From positions 171,775-235,774 of the forward strand of contig JAODTK010004665.1 of NCBI GenBank assembly GCA_026419785.1: 64,000 bases of DNA, read 5' to 3'. Positions within the stretch are counted from its first letter, which is position 1. Each line of letters opens with the position of its first letter. Under the pieces are notes generated by a model, which saw only the letters and a program-made list of their open reading frames with translations, was not told the DNA's origin and ran no database searches. Positions 1 through 12,790 of this stretch are shown piece by piece. The translations under genes were made by a program, and so were the position numbers. This DNA is from Sclerodactyla briareus (lineage: Eukaryota; Echinodermata; Holothuroidea; Dendrochirotida; Sclerodactylidae).

Positions 1-2690
1 TAAATCTGCATGTGAAGCCTAAACGGGCATTACATATGAATGAAGAGCGATATATGGTTGTTCAACTGTGTAATCATACGCTGTTGAACTTGTTGTGCAA
101 TACGGGTTCTCACCAATTGCTCTGCATGATGGACCAAATTTTGAAAATTGCAATAAACCACATAGCAACATCGTATTGATGAAAATGGGGTTCTCACCTA
201 TAGTTATAGGTGTCGTGCATTGAGTCATGTAGTTGTCAATTAATGGATCTTTTTTAAAGCCCGGATTAAAAATCATGGTCAAGATTAAGAACAGAATGAG
301 GCATAATACGTCTATGGGTTTCTACAGACATGATCGTAGTCGTATGGCTACCTTCTCCTCCTCCTCCTTCATGTAATTATAGGAATAGGCCTAGCTCCCT
401 GTCAGCGTTCGCATTTTTCCATTTGATAAACCTTTCATTGCAATCCATTCTCTGGTCCCTGTAGTGCCTTGTATTTTGTCCACTGTCACGAATATATATG
501 GGGGTCCCATTCATAGTCGCGATCTGCCTCTATATATATATTTTTTCCGTTAGCGATTGTCAAAAACAAAGAGTGGACATCCGATTATAATATTTATAAA
601 TTTAAGCGATGTATTTTTCTCATAATATTAGGAATTTTAATTTTATTCGGTATAGATATATTTTCTTTAGTATGTTGGTGTTGGAGCGCACTCTAAAGTA
701 CGTGTTCGGGAACTAAGCACCCTTTTAACCAATAATATGACCACTCGGAGCATGTTCAAATGTATCAACTTTCTAAATGTATGTACCGAAACTTGATTGC
801 TATTTACATATGTACGGTATGTTCGATTGATGAACATGATCAAAGTATAAACGCATTTCAGATGACGAGTGAAGTCGATATAGTTTTAGAGGAATGTTTA
901 TTCCTAAACACTGATTTCCAGCGTGTATATATATCGTCAACTACTCTCAATTTGCGCACCTGCCCTATACCCAGCCACACTAAATTCGTAACCTAAGCTT
1001 GTAGCCTAACTCCGAAAAATCGGCAAATTGTTTTCAGTTTACTGTTTTCTGACTGTTTCGCCATCGTTTTTATTAGTCAAATCGCAATTTTCAATAGAAA
1101 TTGAGTATCTTCTTGTACCTGTTATATGACTTCCTGAGACAAGTTCCTGATTTAGTGGCCGGTGGGGTACCGACCCATTTCCAAATGCTGCAAATTGAGG
1201 TGGTGGTTCAAATAATTACTGATTTGTTGTCCTTCACAATAGTTTCCTGAATTTTTTTTCATTCACCGGGTTTGGGTATGGCCCGTTTAGGTATCATTTT
1301 GAAGAGCGTGAGGAAGTGACATGGTTGTATTATTATTTGGAATCAAGTTATGACAGAAAGTATTGATTGCGATCAGAGTGCTGACGCTAGATGAGCAAAT
1401 TCAAGATGGACCATGCTACTAGGTAACAGCGTAATCTGATGTACGCAGTTCAACTGTCGCGTTTTTAACTGCGGGAGAGCAGCTCTACAAGTCATCATGT
1501 CTCTCCGTCCGTCGTCCGTTCGTTCGTTCGTTCGTTCGTTCGTTCGTTCGTTCGTTCGTTCGTTCGGTAGTTTCGTCCCGTCCTGTTCGTCACGTTCATT
1601 CATAACTTCTAAACCGTACGTTTGATCAGGTTGAAAATTGTAGGTGGATGGAGGCTCGCTACTGGCTAGGTGAGGCCACATTTATGTTCGCATAGTGTGA
1701 TTAGATTTTACTTAAATCCAATTAATTACCCCAATTTCCAACTCCATTCAGCGCTCGGACTGCTGAGATGTGGTTTTTGTTACATGTACTCCATCCCTCC
1801 CCGAGCAGTGTTGACCTTATCTGTCAGAAGTCCAAATTGGCAGCCTAGTTGACAATAAAACCTATTGTCCAGGGGAAATTATTTGTCTGGTCTTCACATC
1901 TCGCCCTAGATTTTTGGTTGGTGAGTCTCGCCCTAGATTGGTGGCGGTGAGCCAGAAGAAAGACAGGTTTTCACCTGTTGGGTTTTGTTGCATACATATA
2001 GCTAATCTACATGACTAGGAATTATTCAGTGGGGTACTTTGTGCTGGGCACTGATATTAAATATTAGGCCAATGTGGTAGTAGACATGTTCCAAGCCATT
2101 CCATGGTTATGACAGCTGTCAGTAAGGTGGATTGAATGTGGGCAAACAATAAAAGTGGATTGGTGAAGAACTTGCAGTGTATTCGCCACAGGAATTTTTG
2201 CCATCCGCAGCTATCAAAACGTTTCGACTTGCGCTTGTTTTAAATGTATATCATGATAGCGGAGTTTTTTGGTGAGAAGGTTAATATAAAGTACACACTT
2301 CGAGGCTGAATTACCTGCATAGCAATGCATGAATGCTGGCCAGTTTATTGTTAATCTTAAGGGTTATTTCCTTATTAGAAGCCCAAAAACTATCTTGTTG
2401 CCTTCTCCCAATAAAATACTTTTTATTGTTTTTTTTTTTTTTCTTTGACGTGCACGATCGAGGAACTATAATAAGATAACACTACTTATTCGCGTCCTCG
2501 TCCTAAGTATATTCGGCGGCCGGAGTAATCGAATTGGATGGCTAGGGTCATCTGATCTCAATCACATTTTTCTTCACAGACGGCTGTTGCTGGAACGACT
2601 GAATAACGGCAGAATTCTTACGACCTTCCATTCAAAGATGTTTTAAAGTTGACAGAAACACACAAAACAAACACAAAACAGACGCAATTG
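1..2690. other. No gene seen
   Basis: AT-rich sequence with the GTTC microsatellite and short chance open frames. Nothing else supported. Confidence 0.5.
1518..1566. repeat. (GTTC)n microsatellite
   Basis: About twelve uninterrupted GTTC units. The minus-strand open frame across it (repeated NERT) is a product of the repeat. Confidence 0.95.
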
Positions 2691-2849
2691 GATTAGATGT
2701 CATGTACGTGCATGGGGAATGGACACCAGGTTTCCGGGTTAGAGAATGCATTCATTTTACCTGCGGATGCAATACAGCATAAGCGTTATTGTGGGAAACC
2801 TGACTTTTGCCCGCACTATAATCCTACATCGATGAATCCATTTGATGAA

Positions 2850-4410
2850 TTTTTTGTGTGGTACTATCTAAGCGGAGCGTCACCATTCGTTGGCGCGGAG
2901 CGAACGCGCCCATTTTGGTGTTTTACAAACCTCCCGTGGCGGAAACAAGCCTTCCTGAGCGGTGCCGAGCTATATGTACCCAGTCATCAAACTGGGGTCA
3001 TGTCTGCACATCGTAGTTTCTAATAAATCTATGTATGAAGAATCATAATTCATATCAGATGGGTGTGGAGACCGCAATCCCCCCGCTGAGGGAGAGCCTG
3101 GGGAAGTGGATGACACACCTCCTTCTCACCCCCCCCCCCCCCCCTCAATCTAAGAAAATCGACTGTCTTCCTTTTCTCTATCTTCTTTCCTCATTACGGT
3201 GAATTACCAATGCCATGATCGAGACTGGTATTAAGATGATGCTACCCCAGGTAGCCCCTTTCTCCCTCCCCAGTTGGCCATCCCACTGTGATACGATGGT
3301 TAGAGTATCGGACTTACAATCTGTTCGGGTTAGGTCGACTCCCGTAGGTGAGACGAACCAAACACGAAAAGATTAACATTTTTTGACACTTTGGTTTCCT
3401 CGAATTTTCATAGTTGACCAACTAAGTGGAACAAATTATTACGTACGTTTAAAAGACACGAAAAGTGGACCTAAATTGGTATCTTTGAAACGTATACCGT
3501 ACCGTAACAAAAAACACAACAACAACACCTTTTTTCACTTGGTGATGAGTTTGTAACAAACAATTGAATCAAGGTTCCAATAATGCTATTGTTTGTATCG
3601 CAACATATCTGTAGAAATTATAATAGCAATTCTAACAGCGAAGACACGCCCTGTCCCTGACAGTTGGGGGGTCAAGAGGGCACTTGGAGGGGGGGGGCGG
3701 AGCATTGAATGAGAAACATTTGTGTGTGGAAAACAATCATTATGTTGGAGGGCCTTTCCCAAAAGTTGGGGGTCATGACCGCCCCCGGACCCTCCTAGTG
3801 GTTGCTCCTTTGTTTTACAGTATACAGTTTGATACTTAAATCATGCTGTCTTTGGTGTCTTTTTTGAAAAAAAAAATATTTGAAACGTACGTAAAACCTA
3901 ATGCCATTATAACGCAAGATAGTCATTGCTAAGTCATTCACAGACATTCATTTGGGGTTTCTTCATGTTCATCATCAAGCTGCAACAAAATGCAAGCATC
4001 ACTTTTCTTTTTTTACTAATAAATCTTTTTTAATCTAAGGACTACTCTTTTCTAAGGTCCCACTTTTGTTGCCGAGTATTGTACGGCCTTGTACATACAG
4101 CGTTGATTCGATTACAAGTTTCGCTACAAGCCTGCGAAATAATCGCAGACCGTACCAGGCGGCAACGGGTTCGATAACGGCAACATTTGGTGAACTTAAA
4201 AAGATATTAGTTTCACATTTATTTAGGCATGTTATAATCCATTGTTTTATTCCATCATGTTCTGCAGGTCGATAATGATAGTTTTAATTGTCGATGTTGT
4301 GTAAATTTTCAAATTGCATCTGTCAAAAGTTTTAGGGGGGGACGGTCCCACTCCCCAATTTAAAATTTTTGGGGCGCTCCCCCCTCCCGTCCCCCCGCTG
4401 GTCCGCCGCC
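2850..4410 (+). repeat. Copy 1 of a ~1.5-kb dispersed repeat with embedded tRNA-like segment
   Basis: It matches the reverse complement of 21,595-23,075 along its length. Shared blocks include TTTTTTCACTTGGTGATGAG (from 3,530), TTTGTATCGCAACATATCTG (from 3,593), AATGCAAGCATCACTTTTC (from 3,989) and the GCGAAATAATCGCAGACC/CAGGCGGCAACGG block near 4,134. A tRNA-like stretch (GATGGTTAGAGTATCGGAC ... GGTCGACTCCC) lies at 3,296-3,346. The right end, GGTCCGCCGCCTATG, could be a terminal inverted repeat partner of CAGTGGCGGCGG in copy 2. Extra sequence at ~3,637-3,822 is absent from copy 2. The 108-residue frame at 2,697-3,023 is not a gene. Confidence 0.75.
3637..3822. mobile_element. Nested insertion in dispersed repeat copy 1
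   Basis: The G-rich segment (TTGGGGGGTCAAGAGGGCACTTGGAGG ... GGGGGTCATGACCGCCCCCGGACCC) interrupts sequence that is continuous in copy 2 around 22,270-22,310. It is probably a small MITE. Exact ends and target duplication are not resolved. Confidence 0.5.
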
Positions 4411-4661
4411 TATGATTGAAGGTACAAGATCGTCAAGCGAAAGTATAGGCGGTGCTATTTGAATACATCCTCGCTAGAGCCGCCCATCGAACTTATCGGA
4501 AGAATGATCGTATTGACCATTTATATTCAATTTAACTTACGTCATCCATATGAATTCTTCTAAGAACGCGTCCTTTGGTGGCTCGTGTCGGGACGCCATA
4601 AAGCGCTGCAGCGCTCTTCGCCTGTGGTTCCAGACGATAGTGTCTCCTTAACTGCTCTGGA

Positions 4662-4933
4662 CAGTGGCGTACCCACGGGGGAGGGTCAGAACCCCCTCTC
4701 CATACCGAAGTGATTCGTAAATTTGTAACACGAACACTGATTTTTCTTGGCTGTTCAGATAGGTTTTGCAGCTGTTATTTGGCAAATATTGCCGCAGCAT
4801 GTATCTAGGGGCCCCTAAATTGACGATACTTATTTGGTAATAGTGAGGGTAAGGCCTTTATTGAGGGCGCTCCCTTGGGTTTCCGACCCCATCCCTCCCC
4901 AAAAAAAACCCACAAGTCTCTCGTACGTGCCTG
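4662..4933. mobile_element. hAT-like MITE, copy A
   Basis: The start CAGTGGCGTA and end TACGTGCCTG are imperfect terminal inverted repeats. The flanks GCTCTGGA (4,654-4,661) and GCTCTGTA (4,934-4,941) form an 8-bp target duplication with one mismatch, the size typical of hAT elements. The interior aligns loosely with 7,781-8,021. Confidence 0.72.
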
Positions 4934-5341
4934 GCTCTGTATATGTTACTGTGTACTATTTAAAGAATATTTCTCATCGAACAGTCTTCTTTCCTGGAAT
5001 TAAGGTCAATCCTCCCGCCTACCAGAAAATCATTCACTGATATGATCGAGCTAAATAGTGAACTTGAGTCACAATATTAACTAAATGAAATAGTTCTTGT
5101 ACCGGTACCTTTATTTCCATTTTTACGCCATCGACTTTTTTCGAAATAACGTGACTGTGGTGTTTGTTTTTACTAAATCCTGCAGCTGTGGGCTAATTCT
5201 GTAGCAGTTCAGCTCACTATCCAGGGGGGGGGGGGGGCCTGGAAAAATTCAACTTTCGGTATTTTCTTATTCTAGTTGTTATGTCCCCTGCAGATTTTAT
5301 AAAAACAATTATAGGAAACTTCACTGATTTTTCCCATGTCA

Positions 5342-5539
5342 TTAGGCACGCAAAAATAATCCAGTAAATTTAGGGCCATGTTGAATATCCTCTATCAATT
5401 GCTCAAGTACACTAAAAACAACTTCCGCAGCCAGCTGATCGCGAAATGCAAACCGGGATACCATTTCGTGCAAAATTGACAAACCTTTAATGTAGATCAC
5501 GGATTCATAGCAATTTCGTGCAGTTAGTCTATTAGTCAA
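5342..5539 (-). CDS. Isolated coding-like segment, unidentified
   Basis: The minus-strand frame reads RLTARNCYESVIYIKGLSIL, HEMVSRFAFRDQLAAEVVFS, VLEQLIEDIQHGPKFTGLFL, RA then stop. The amphipathic helix pattern and balanced composition look like real protein. No family recognised. No convincing acceptor upstream; it may be a terminal exon or a transposon gene remnant. Confidence 0.33.
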   Translation of the reverse strand: MTNRLTARNCYESVIYIKGLSILHEMVSRFAFRDQLAAEVVFSVLEQLIEDIQHGPKFTGLFLRA

Positions 5540-5559
5540 TAGGCAACAAGGCGGGGATG

Positions 5560-7780
5560 TCTACTAATATCTCCCGCTGAATTAGTGCATGCATGGGAGC
5601 GTACTGCTTAATCCTCGGAAGAGCAATCAATATATATTTGTCACAGTTTTTATATCGGCAGCGTATATTCTAGAACAGGAGAGAATGTTCTCTGAATGTA
5701 GTCATTACCCCTCGACCAGCGTTAACCCCGTATTGTTAACTTTACTTGGTTTCCACTCTCAAATTAACGTGTTCCCGCCGCCACTGCTTCCGCCACACAC
5801 CGCGTTGTGAATTAGTAAACCTCGAGAACGTAAGAAGTCATTCCGAGATCACCCATGGCCTCAGAAGTCAAATTCTGAAACAGGGGCAACGCATTGGGTG
5901 CGTTCACATTCAGTCGACTTTTTATTGTTAGATAATTACTACGTCATTAGCCTTCAATAAAGGGACCTGATTGGCGGAAGAGTCAAATGACATGCATCAT
6001 CTAACAGAGCTAACAGTCCAAAGACACTGATAGTTAGGCCACGCCACTGCTAGCACTGATCTTAGTATACAAAATTACGTTTCACTTGACAACACAGCTG
6101 ATTACTGATCACTTGACCCCCTTCTGTTCGAGTTCGCCCTTGCGAAAGTTATCATCATTACAGTCGACCGAAACGAACCCAGTATTTCCCGGTTTTGTAC
6201 CACACGATACTCATCCGCGCAGTAATACCTGCGAAGGGATGGTTGCCGGTTTTTAACTCGTGTGATGGTTTTGCCCTGCTAATATCACATGATGTCACAT
6301 TGAGCAACGAGAGAAGGGGAGGGGTAAAACCCCAATCCCTCCGTGAGTTACGCCGGCCCTGCCACTATAGTTAAAGAGGGTTGTCGTATGCTAGCGTCCA
6401 GCAAACAAGCGAGGGCGAATTTTGCATGAACCACGACAGAATAAGGTAATGTGCAGTACAACTCGTATATCGGGATACATCCTTCAATATTATTATTTTT
6501 CAATAATTTTACTTGGACGAAAAAAAAAATGCGGGTGAAATATACCATTTTGGTTTCAAGTGATCTAAATGCTGGTGCAGTATATGTTTACAAGATTCAT
6601 TTTAATTGACGGCAATCCCCTCAAGTTTTCCAGGTCCTAGTCACAACCAATGGAGGTAGGCCAAACGTGGGCACAGCTGGGGCTCGTCAAAACCTGTGCT
6701 GAAACTTCGAATAAAAAAAATGGGTTCCCGATTGAGGCAGAAGACTTCTCGGTCAATATCAGAAAGTCTCTATAGCCGAATCAGTTCTGGCCACCTAGGA
6801 TTGAGCTGGGACGGTGCGAAGAGTTGGACAAAGCCTCGGAACACCATGCATGAGACTGGCGACTCGAGGTCTTCTCTTTTTCCAGTTTTCCGGGTGGTAT
6901 TGAAAAAAGAAGACCGAAAAAAGGAAAGAAGCCGGATACCTCAAAGAGGGGGGTGGTGGCACGGTGGGGCGTTTCGAAGTACACGGTGGACATCATATAT
7001 ATCGACGGATAGCGCCACCATGACCAGTGTCACATATGTTGCTCCTATGTTGCCTAGCTAGAGAAAACCATGGCAATTTCATGCGTGCTTTTGACACTAT
7101 ACAAGGCTCCCCGACTTCTTTAAATCGGAAACAATTACTATATGCATAACGCAAGTTCTCATGGAGTTTGATCCTGGCACAAAGCCTGGCATATCTATGA
7201 GCGTTTGCACAATAATGAATGATAGCGCAAAATCACAAAGTTCGATTCGACATCTTGGAACCCGATATGGAGAGGCGGAAGAACATTTTTGTGCACGGTT
7301 CACTTGAGCACGTAACTTTGGTTTATGTACTGGTGTCGTTGGTTGTAGATTTACGTATGTTTGCCGTGAAGGAACAACCGTCAAATTCACAAGGTGAATG
7401 AGATAACTCGATTAATAGTTAGGATAACACATTTCCCGAAACACACATATCGGGTGCAAAGACGGTATGCATTATAAAAATGAGACACGGCAACCTATAT
7501 TAGGTAGAAACAAACGAACAAATCTGGAAAAATAATAGGTACAGGTCCGTGAAACCTTGTTTTGTAGATTCCTTCCAATCCATAGGTAATTTCATTCAAA
7601 AATTTTGGACGGCAAGGGAGCCTACTATCTGAATAAAATAGGTACAAAGCCTTGTCAAGAGTTGGTCAGAGTAGGTCCGAAGTGGAAAAAAGTCCGACTT
7701 GTTTAGCGAGTGCCGAATTCGGATCCGAATATCAACTGCCAGCGACATCGTTAGTACGTTGTAGACGAGTCGAGGTGAGT
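5560..7780. other. No gene seen
   Basis: Short open frames only. The 121-residue frame at 6,696-7,061 is basic and low in typical protein pattern, and its opposite strand is also open. No splice pattern. Confidence 0.45.
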
Positions 7781-8021
7781 CAATGGCGTATGTCGAGGGG
7801 GAGGGGTTGACCCGTGTGCCTTTGTGAACATATTTTTCAACAAAAAAACACTTTTTGACAGTTCAGTAGACGTTTTACAGTGTTGTTTAGCAAATGCAGA
7901 AGCATGTGTCCTAGGGACCCATGTATTTATTGTCGGAACGGGAGGGTGAGCTAAAAATTAGGGCACACTCCCTTTTGGTCCGACCCCCCCCCCCTCCCTG
8001 ACAAATATCTGTACGCCACTG
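7781..8021. mobile_element. hAT-like MITE, copy B
   Basis: Start CAATGGCGTA, end TACGCCACTG. Flanks AGGTGAGT and AGTTGAAT agree at 6 of 8 positions. It shares with copy A the G-rich start, the CTAGGGxCCC block and the C-rich end. Confidence 0.7.
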
Positions 8022-9590
8022 AGTTGAATGATTGAATTACTAAACTTATAGCGATCTGGAGGGAGGGGGGGGGGGGGGTTGGTTGAGACTGGACAGTGAA
8101 CACTCGTGCTGCCCAGAAATGCAAGACGCGATTATAAACACCGCTCGTTTATAATGAATTGCGGGCAGCCATCGATGGCCGAGGGAATTCTCTCCCCGGT
8201 CACCACTATGCAAGGCACTCGGGGCCCAGCTATCTGGATAGTGTTCAAGGAAGAAATTTATGATCGCGGTTTTGCTGTCTGATATGCCCATACTGCTGTT
8301 GAGGCCGTCTTAATAATACGACTTAACAACCGGATTGCACCCACTAACGACTCTGTGGCTCGAATAGTAACCAAACATGGGAATCACACACGGACACTGG
8401 AAAATCAACCAATTTATTGATCTCCTTTCTGACAACTCTTCACCATTAACTGAGGGTCAATTTATTGGTGGCCATGGCTTGAGAATCATTCAAGCGTGCA
8501 GACTACAAGCATGGTCCTGACCATGATATGGGAAGTACTATATTCTTAAGTACTGTTGGGCGATGTGCAAACCTATGTAACTGTGCAGGCGCAGTACTCA
8601 CATTTACACCAGGAAGTCGCTTTAAAACGGGCTTATACGCGGTTGACCATAGTATTGGGTTTGAATTTTCTGGTCGGGTCGTCAGTCATTATTCGTTGAA
8701 TGTTGTGCGGAAAAATGAGCTTAACGAAGACCGGAACCTTATTTTGAAGGAAAATTTGCGGGACAGAATGGCTGCATTCCAGAAGTTAATATTGAAGAAA
8801 TTCGTTCTAACGTAGAAATACCGTTCGAAGAGTACGTTCTTCTACAACTGAACTGCTCAGTTCCCGTCTTTTCGAGCAAAATCATGGCGTAGGGAGAGCT
8901 ATGTTCTCTGCTGGTGTTTAACTGCTGTCTGGAAAATTATTCTCCAAATGACGTTACGGAGGGAGCCGTTTGCGACATAGCGCGTTCAGCAGTGTCGGAA
9001 GATGACTGTCAGAAAGAACAGAACATGAGGTCGAAGTGCGGCAGAGTATCTGTAATTCGACGCCTTATGGTTATGTATTCTTGGGTGGTCGGCGTCCTGC
9101 ACTGTCCGAAGCCATCTGGTTGTGCAAAATGAAGTGATTGTCAGCTGAAGAGACATGGATCTTAAAGAAACATCGTCGTGTTGCTACACTCGCCGAATAT
9201 AGACGGTGTCAATTCACATAACGTCACCACGAAATAGTCTTAGTGTTTATCGGCACTGGCTATAACATATGACTAGTGACGTCACGAACGTTCCACCGCA
9301 TCGCCCCGGGTTCCGCCATTTGCTACTAGACGACAACGCCTCTATATGGTCACAGTTTGTGTGATTGTCACTGAAAAATGCACGCTCAATGGAACGGGTT
9401 GAACGAATAGGCCTATTATTATGGTCATAACGCGGCGGTACATAATATATTATAATAATCATAATTTATGGAAAAAAAAGAAAAAGTAACAAAAAAAAAA
9501 TAACATGGATAAAGAATATAAGATATTGTTTGTTTTAATGTTCAGATTATTAAAAAAAAAACAGTAATAATAATAAAACAAATAATATAA
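8022..9590. other. No clear gene; some coding-like pieces
   Basis: The + strand at 8,690-8,815 reads NELNEDRNLILKENLRDRMA AFQKLILKKF in part, and 8,914-9,132 is also open, but neither has a clear splice structure or a known family. Confidence 0.4.
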
Positions 9591-9741
9591 CAGGGGCGCA
9601 GCCGCTAGGGGGAAGGCCTCCATACATAATTGATTTTTTTCACACACAACATGTTTCCCATCACTGCTTGCCCCCCCTTGCCCCCCCCCAATTTCTCTTG
9701 ACCCCCCCTCCCCCAACTTTCAGATAGTGGCTGCGCCCTTG
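9591..9741. mobile_element. Short MITE with inverted ends
   Basis: Start CAGGGGCGCAGCCGC and end GTGGCTGCGCCCTTG are inverted repeats. The interior is C-rich. It is inserted in AT-rich sequence, so an 8-bp duplication cannot be judged. Probably hAT-like. Confidence 0.65.
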
Positions 9742-10849
9742 AATAATAATAATATTTTTTGTTTTAAGTCAGTTAACCTTCAAAACAACCTTACACCGTA
9801 TCGAATGGTGCAAGTAATCGTAAAGAATAATCATCTACAATTGCAAAATTAAGCTAAGATCACAACATCATAATTTATTTTAGTTTGTTTATTTTCATTT
9901 CAAATGAATAATTCTCGAAAGTATCAGTAATTCATATAAAAATATTCAACTGAACATCAATTATGATGGGATTGATTTCTTGACAGTGGTCTCCTCGGTG
10001 GAGACAAACAGTAGTTGATTACTTAAAGACTTGGGAAATTCATTTGTGCAATTGGCACGCAGTAATTAATACCCGAGACTTGTATATAGCGTATTTCTGT
10101 TTCCTTCTTTCTGCCTCCCACCGAACGGATTAAAGTGGTTTACATAATTATCGTAGGACCTCTGTATTTAATCCGACGATCCAGAGGGAATTTGGCAGCA
10201 CTGCTCCGGTTCAGTTCCCACAGGTCCCCGATTAGCACCAGGGTGAAGGGGAGCATGAAGATGCAGTGTCTTGTCCAATCACACAACGGGAGAGCTGATC
10301 GCGACCGTGGGATCCGGATTCGATTCGATTAATAATCACTGCATAGCCATCATGCTTCATTTACAAAAAAAGTGACGAACACCTACTCCCACTCATCGTG
10401 AAAAGTAATGAGCCCTCTATACCATTTTCGTTTCAAAGTTATCAGGCTCAACGACGCTTTCAGACATTGACCTCCCTTGACCCTTCGTTTACCTCGGGAC
10501 CAACCCCCAAGAATGAGCTATCGACCCCACGTGGCAATTAACCCTCCTGTATGAGCTCTCTGTATATCATTTCGACTGAGCTCATCTCCGAGTACATTGT
10601 TATTGCATTATTATGCTCCGATCCATTGGGAAAAGTGCGAGCATATACAATTCGTAAAATATTCAAGCTGTGTAGAGAACGCCCAAAACTGCTTGACTTT
10701 CAATATTATAAAAATAAAAAATATCAAAATGCCCGATAATGTGAAACGCATATAGCCTGTATGTTTTTGCAAACAATTACTCATGTAGCCCTGAATACTA
10801 CATGTAGGCTATTATGATTATTTTCATGATTTCGTACCTTTATCTTCAG

Positions 10850-11054
10850 CTTGTAGCGTTCCTTGGAGGTGGTGTCAGCCGGTGGGCGTGGACGGAGGTC
10901 AATAAATTACCTGCGAGGGAAGGGGTTCTCCTAGCCATGGGTGCTGTATTCCAAATCTGTCTAGTGGCGCCTGCCGCCGAGTGGGTCGCAGCAATGAGCG
11001 GCGCTTCTGGACCCTAAGGAGCTACATTACAGGAGCAGGAACGTTCTGCTTTTA
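10850..11054 (+). CDS. Candidate exon of an unidentified gene
   Basis: Acceptor TTTATCTTCAG; donor TTTTA|GTAAGT. The open frame reads LVAFLGGGVSRWAWTEVNKL, PAREGVLLAMGAVFQICLVA, PAAEWVAAM. Then, after an apparent one-base slip, ERRFWTLRSYITGAGTFCF runs into the donor. The composition (W, R, G, hydrophobic helices) is protein-like and unlike the AT-rich surroundings. I do not recognise the family. The donor and its upstream 20 nt are repeated on the far side of a (TA)n tract. Confidence 0.42.
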
Positions 11055-11059
11055 GTAAG

Positions 11060-11148
11060 TATATATATATATATTATATATATATATATTATATATATAA
11101 TATATATATATATATATAGATATATATATTATATATATATTATATATA

Positions 11149-11179
<31 letters not shown>

Positions 11180-11183
11180 ATAG
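11060..11183. repeat. (TA)n microsatellite
   Basis: About 120 nt of AT dinucleotides with occasional phase slips. It is flanked by a direct duplication of GGAGCAGGA(AC/AT)(G/T)TTCT(G/A)CTTTTAGTAAGTATA at 11,032-11,063 and 11,199-11,230. Confidence 0.95.
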
Positions 11184-12589
11184 CGACGTTAAATTTCAGG
11201 AGCAGGAATTTTCTACTTTTAGTAAGTATACAACATCGACGTTAAATTAAAATTTCGGTAGGTGTTGTATAGAACTTTGTGTGTGAAATGAAAGAGAGGG
11301 CACACCTGCAACATATGCAGGGTGTTTGTGGTTTGTTGGTTAGCTACTAACGGATGAAAACGTTTCCACATGCAGAACGTTTTCACACTTCTTTACAAGA
11401 GAAAATTACTTGATAATTTTTTCTGCGATATATGACTGAGCATTCTCGTATTGTGGTATCATCCAGTGTTTCTTTCTATTTTATTGACCAACCTTTATGG
11501 ACATTGAATGATACAATGTTTGTTAGGCAAGAACCAAATTTATGTTTGTTTTTAACGGAACGGCAGGGTCCACATACTAATATCGACCTATGCAATAACA
11601 TCGTAACCATAGGACACTGGAGGATAATCAGCTTAGTTAACAAATAAATGCATGATACAGTCATCGCTTTGACTTTTATCTTTCAGCATTTCTCGATTGT
11701 TCTAATTGGTGCAGTGTCGGCGTTAATATTCGCAATAATCACAGCTACATCTAGTTAGGGTGAGATCTGTTTCATTATAATGACATCTTACACATGGCTC
11801 TAGCCTCCAGTTTTCCAGTTCACGAGACACACGAAGCAGTGATATTCTTGGCATGGCTGAATAAGCAGTGACGTCATATGTAAACAATCTCCTAATTGGT
11901 CAACAGTTCTATATCGTTCATGAATCGGATCGGTATATCGCCGCTATGTTCCCATTCGCCCTGTGTATACATGCACAGTCTCAAATCAAGTGGCAAGAAC
12001 TGATAATACAATTGCAGCCTTTCTTGGTCTCTGTTTCTTCGCGAAAATGAATGCTTAGCATTCTCGTGATTATTAGTCACCAAATAATTTCACATGTTCT
12101 ACATATAGATAATGTTCGAGTATTTCCTCATTCCCTTCACCGTCCCTCGCTCACCCATGCTTTTTGACGGACCCCTGCGGAACTATTACTAGTATAGACC
12201 AAGCCCCCCGGGACTGTGCTGTACTGTCAAGCTCCATACAAAACAGAAGTCAAGGTGGTGCCTCGTTGCTATGGCAAACAGCGCACTCACTTGACAGTGG
12301 TGTTATAGTGACATGGCATTCAGGCGACACATGATTAGCATTTCGTCGTTAGATCAGAATGTGTACGTTTGACAGTCTCCTTTGATTCGAGCTTCACATT
12401 ATTAAGCGCTAGTTCAATCCGTGATGTCATACCTTACGCCTAGCTGGTGTTTCGTATTCCCGAATTAATCATGTCGTTTTCTGTGCTTCCGTAATAGATG
12501 TCTGATTTTCCCGCGTTTTCTGAAATAGGGTAACACTCACTGAATATGTTGCAGAATATTGCACTATGATATACATCTTGACTATGGAA

Positions 12590-12790
12590 CAAACGACGGG
12601 GAATTTTCGGGGGGTCTCTGGTGGCCAGAAGGAAATTCGCGCAGGATAGAGAGTAAACAAAACTGAATGTGTTTTACATGTTACACACAATAGGGCGCCT
12701 CCTCACATCGTGTTTGTGTTCTCTGACGGAAATTTGGACAGGGCACACAATACGCGCTCAAATGTCCTCTCCAGTTAATATTAATTAGCT
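12590..12790 (+). repeat. Dispersed repeat, copy related to 20,990-21,160
   Basis: GTAAACAAAACTGAATGTGTTTTACATGTTACA...TCTCTGACGG...GGCACACA is matched by GTAAACAAACTGAATGTGTGTCACGATTGTTACA...TCTCTGATGG...GGCACACAG at 21,021-21,135, same orientation. Confidence 0.5.

Noticed and set aside
1373-1681. Minus-strand frame with repeated NERT
   Set aside because: Product of the GTTC microsatellite.
2697-3023. 108-residue + strand open frame
   Set aside because: It runs into the ~1.5-kb dispersed repeat, whose inverted copy near 22.8 kb does not keep the frame.
8046-8291. Minus-strand frame ending in polyproline
   Set aside because: Polyproline comes from a G-run; no splice sites or family support.
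9459-9716. 85-residue minus-strand frame
   Set aside because: Built from homopolymers and the short MITE.
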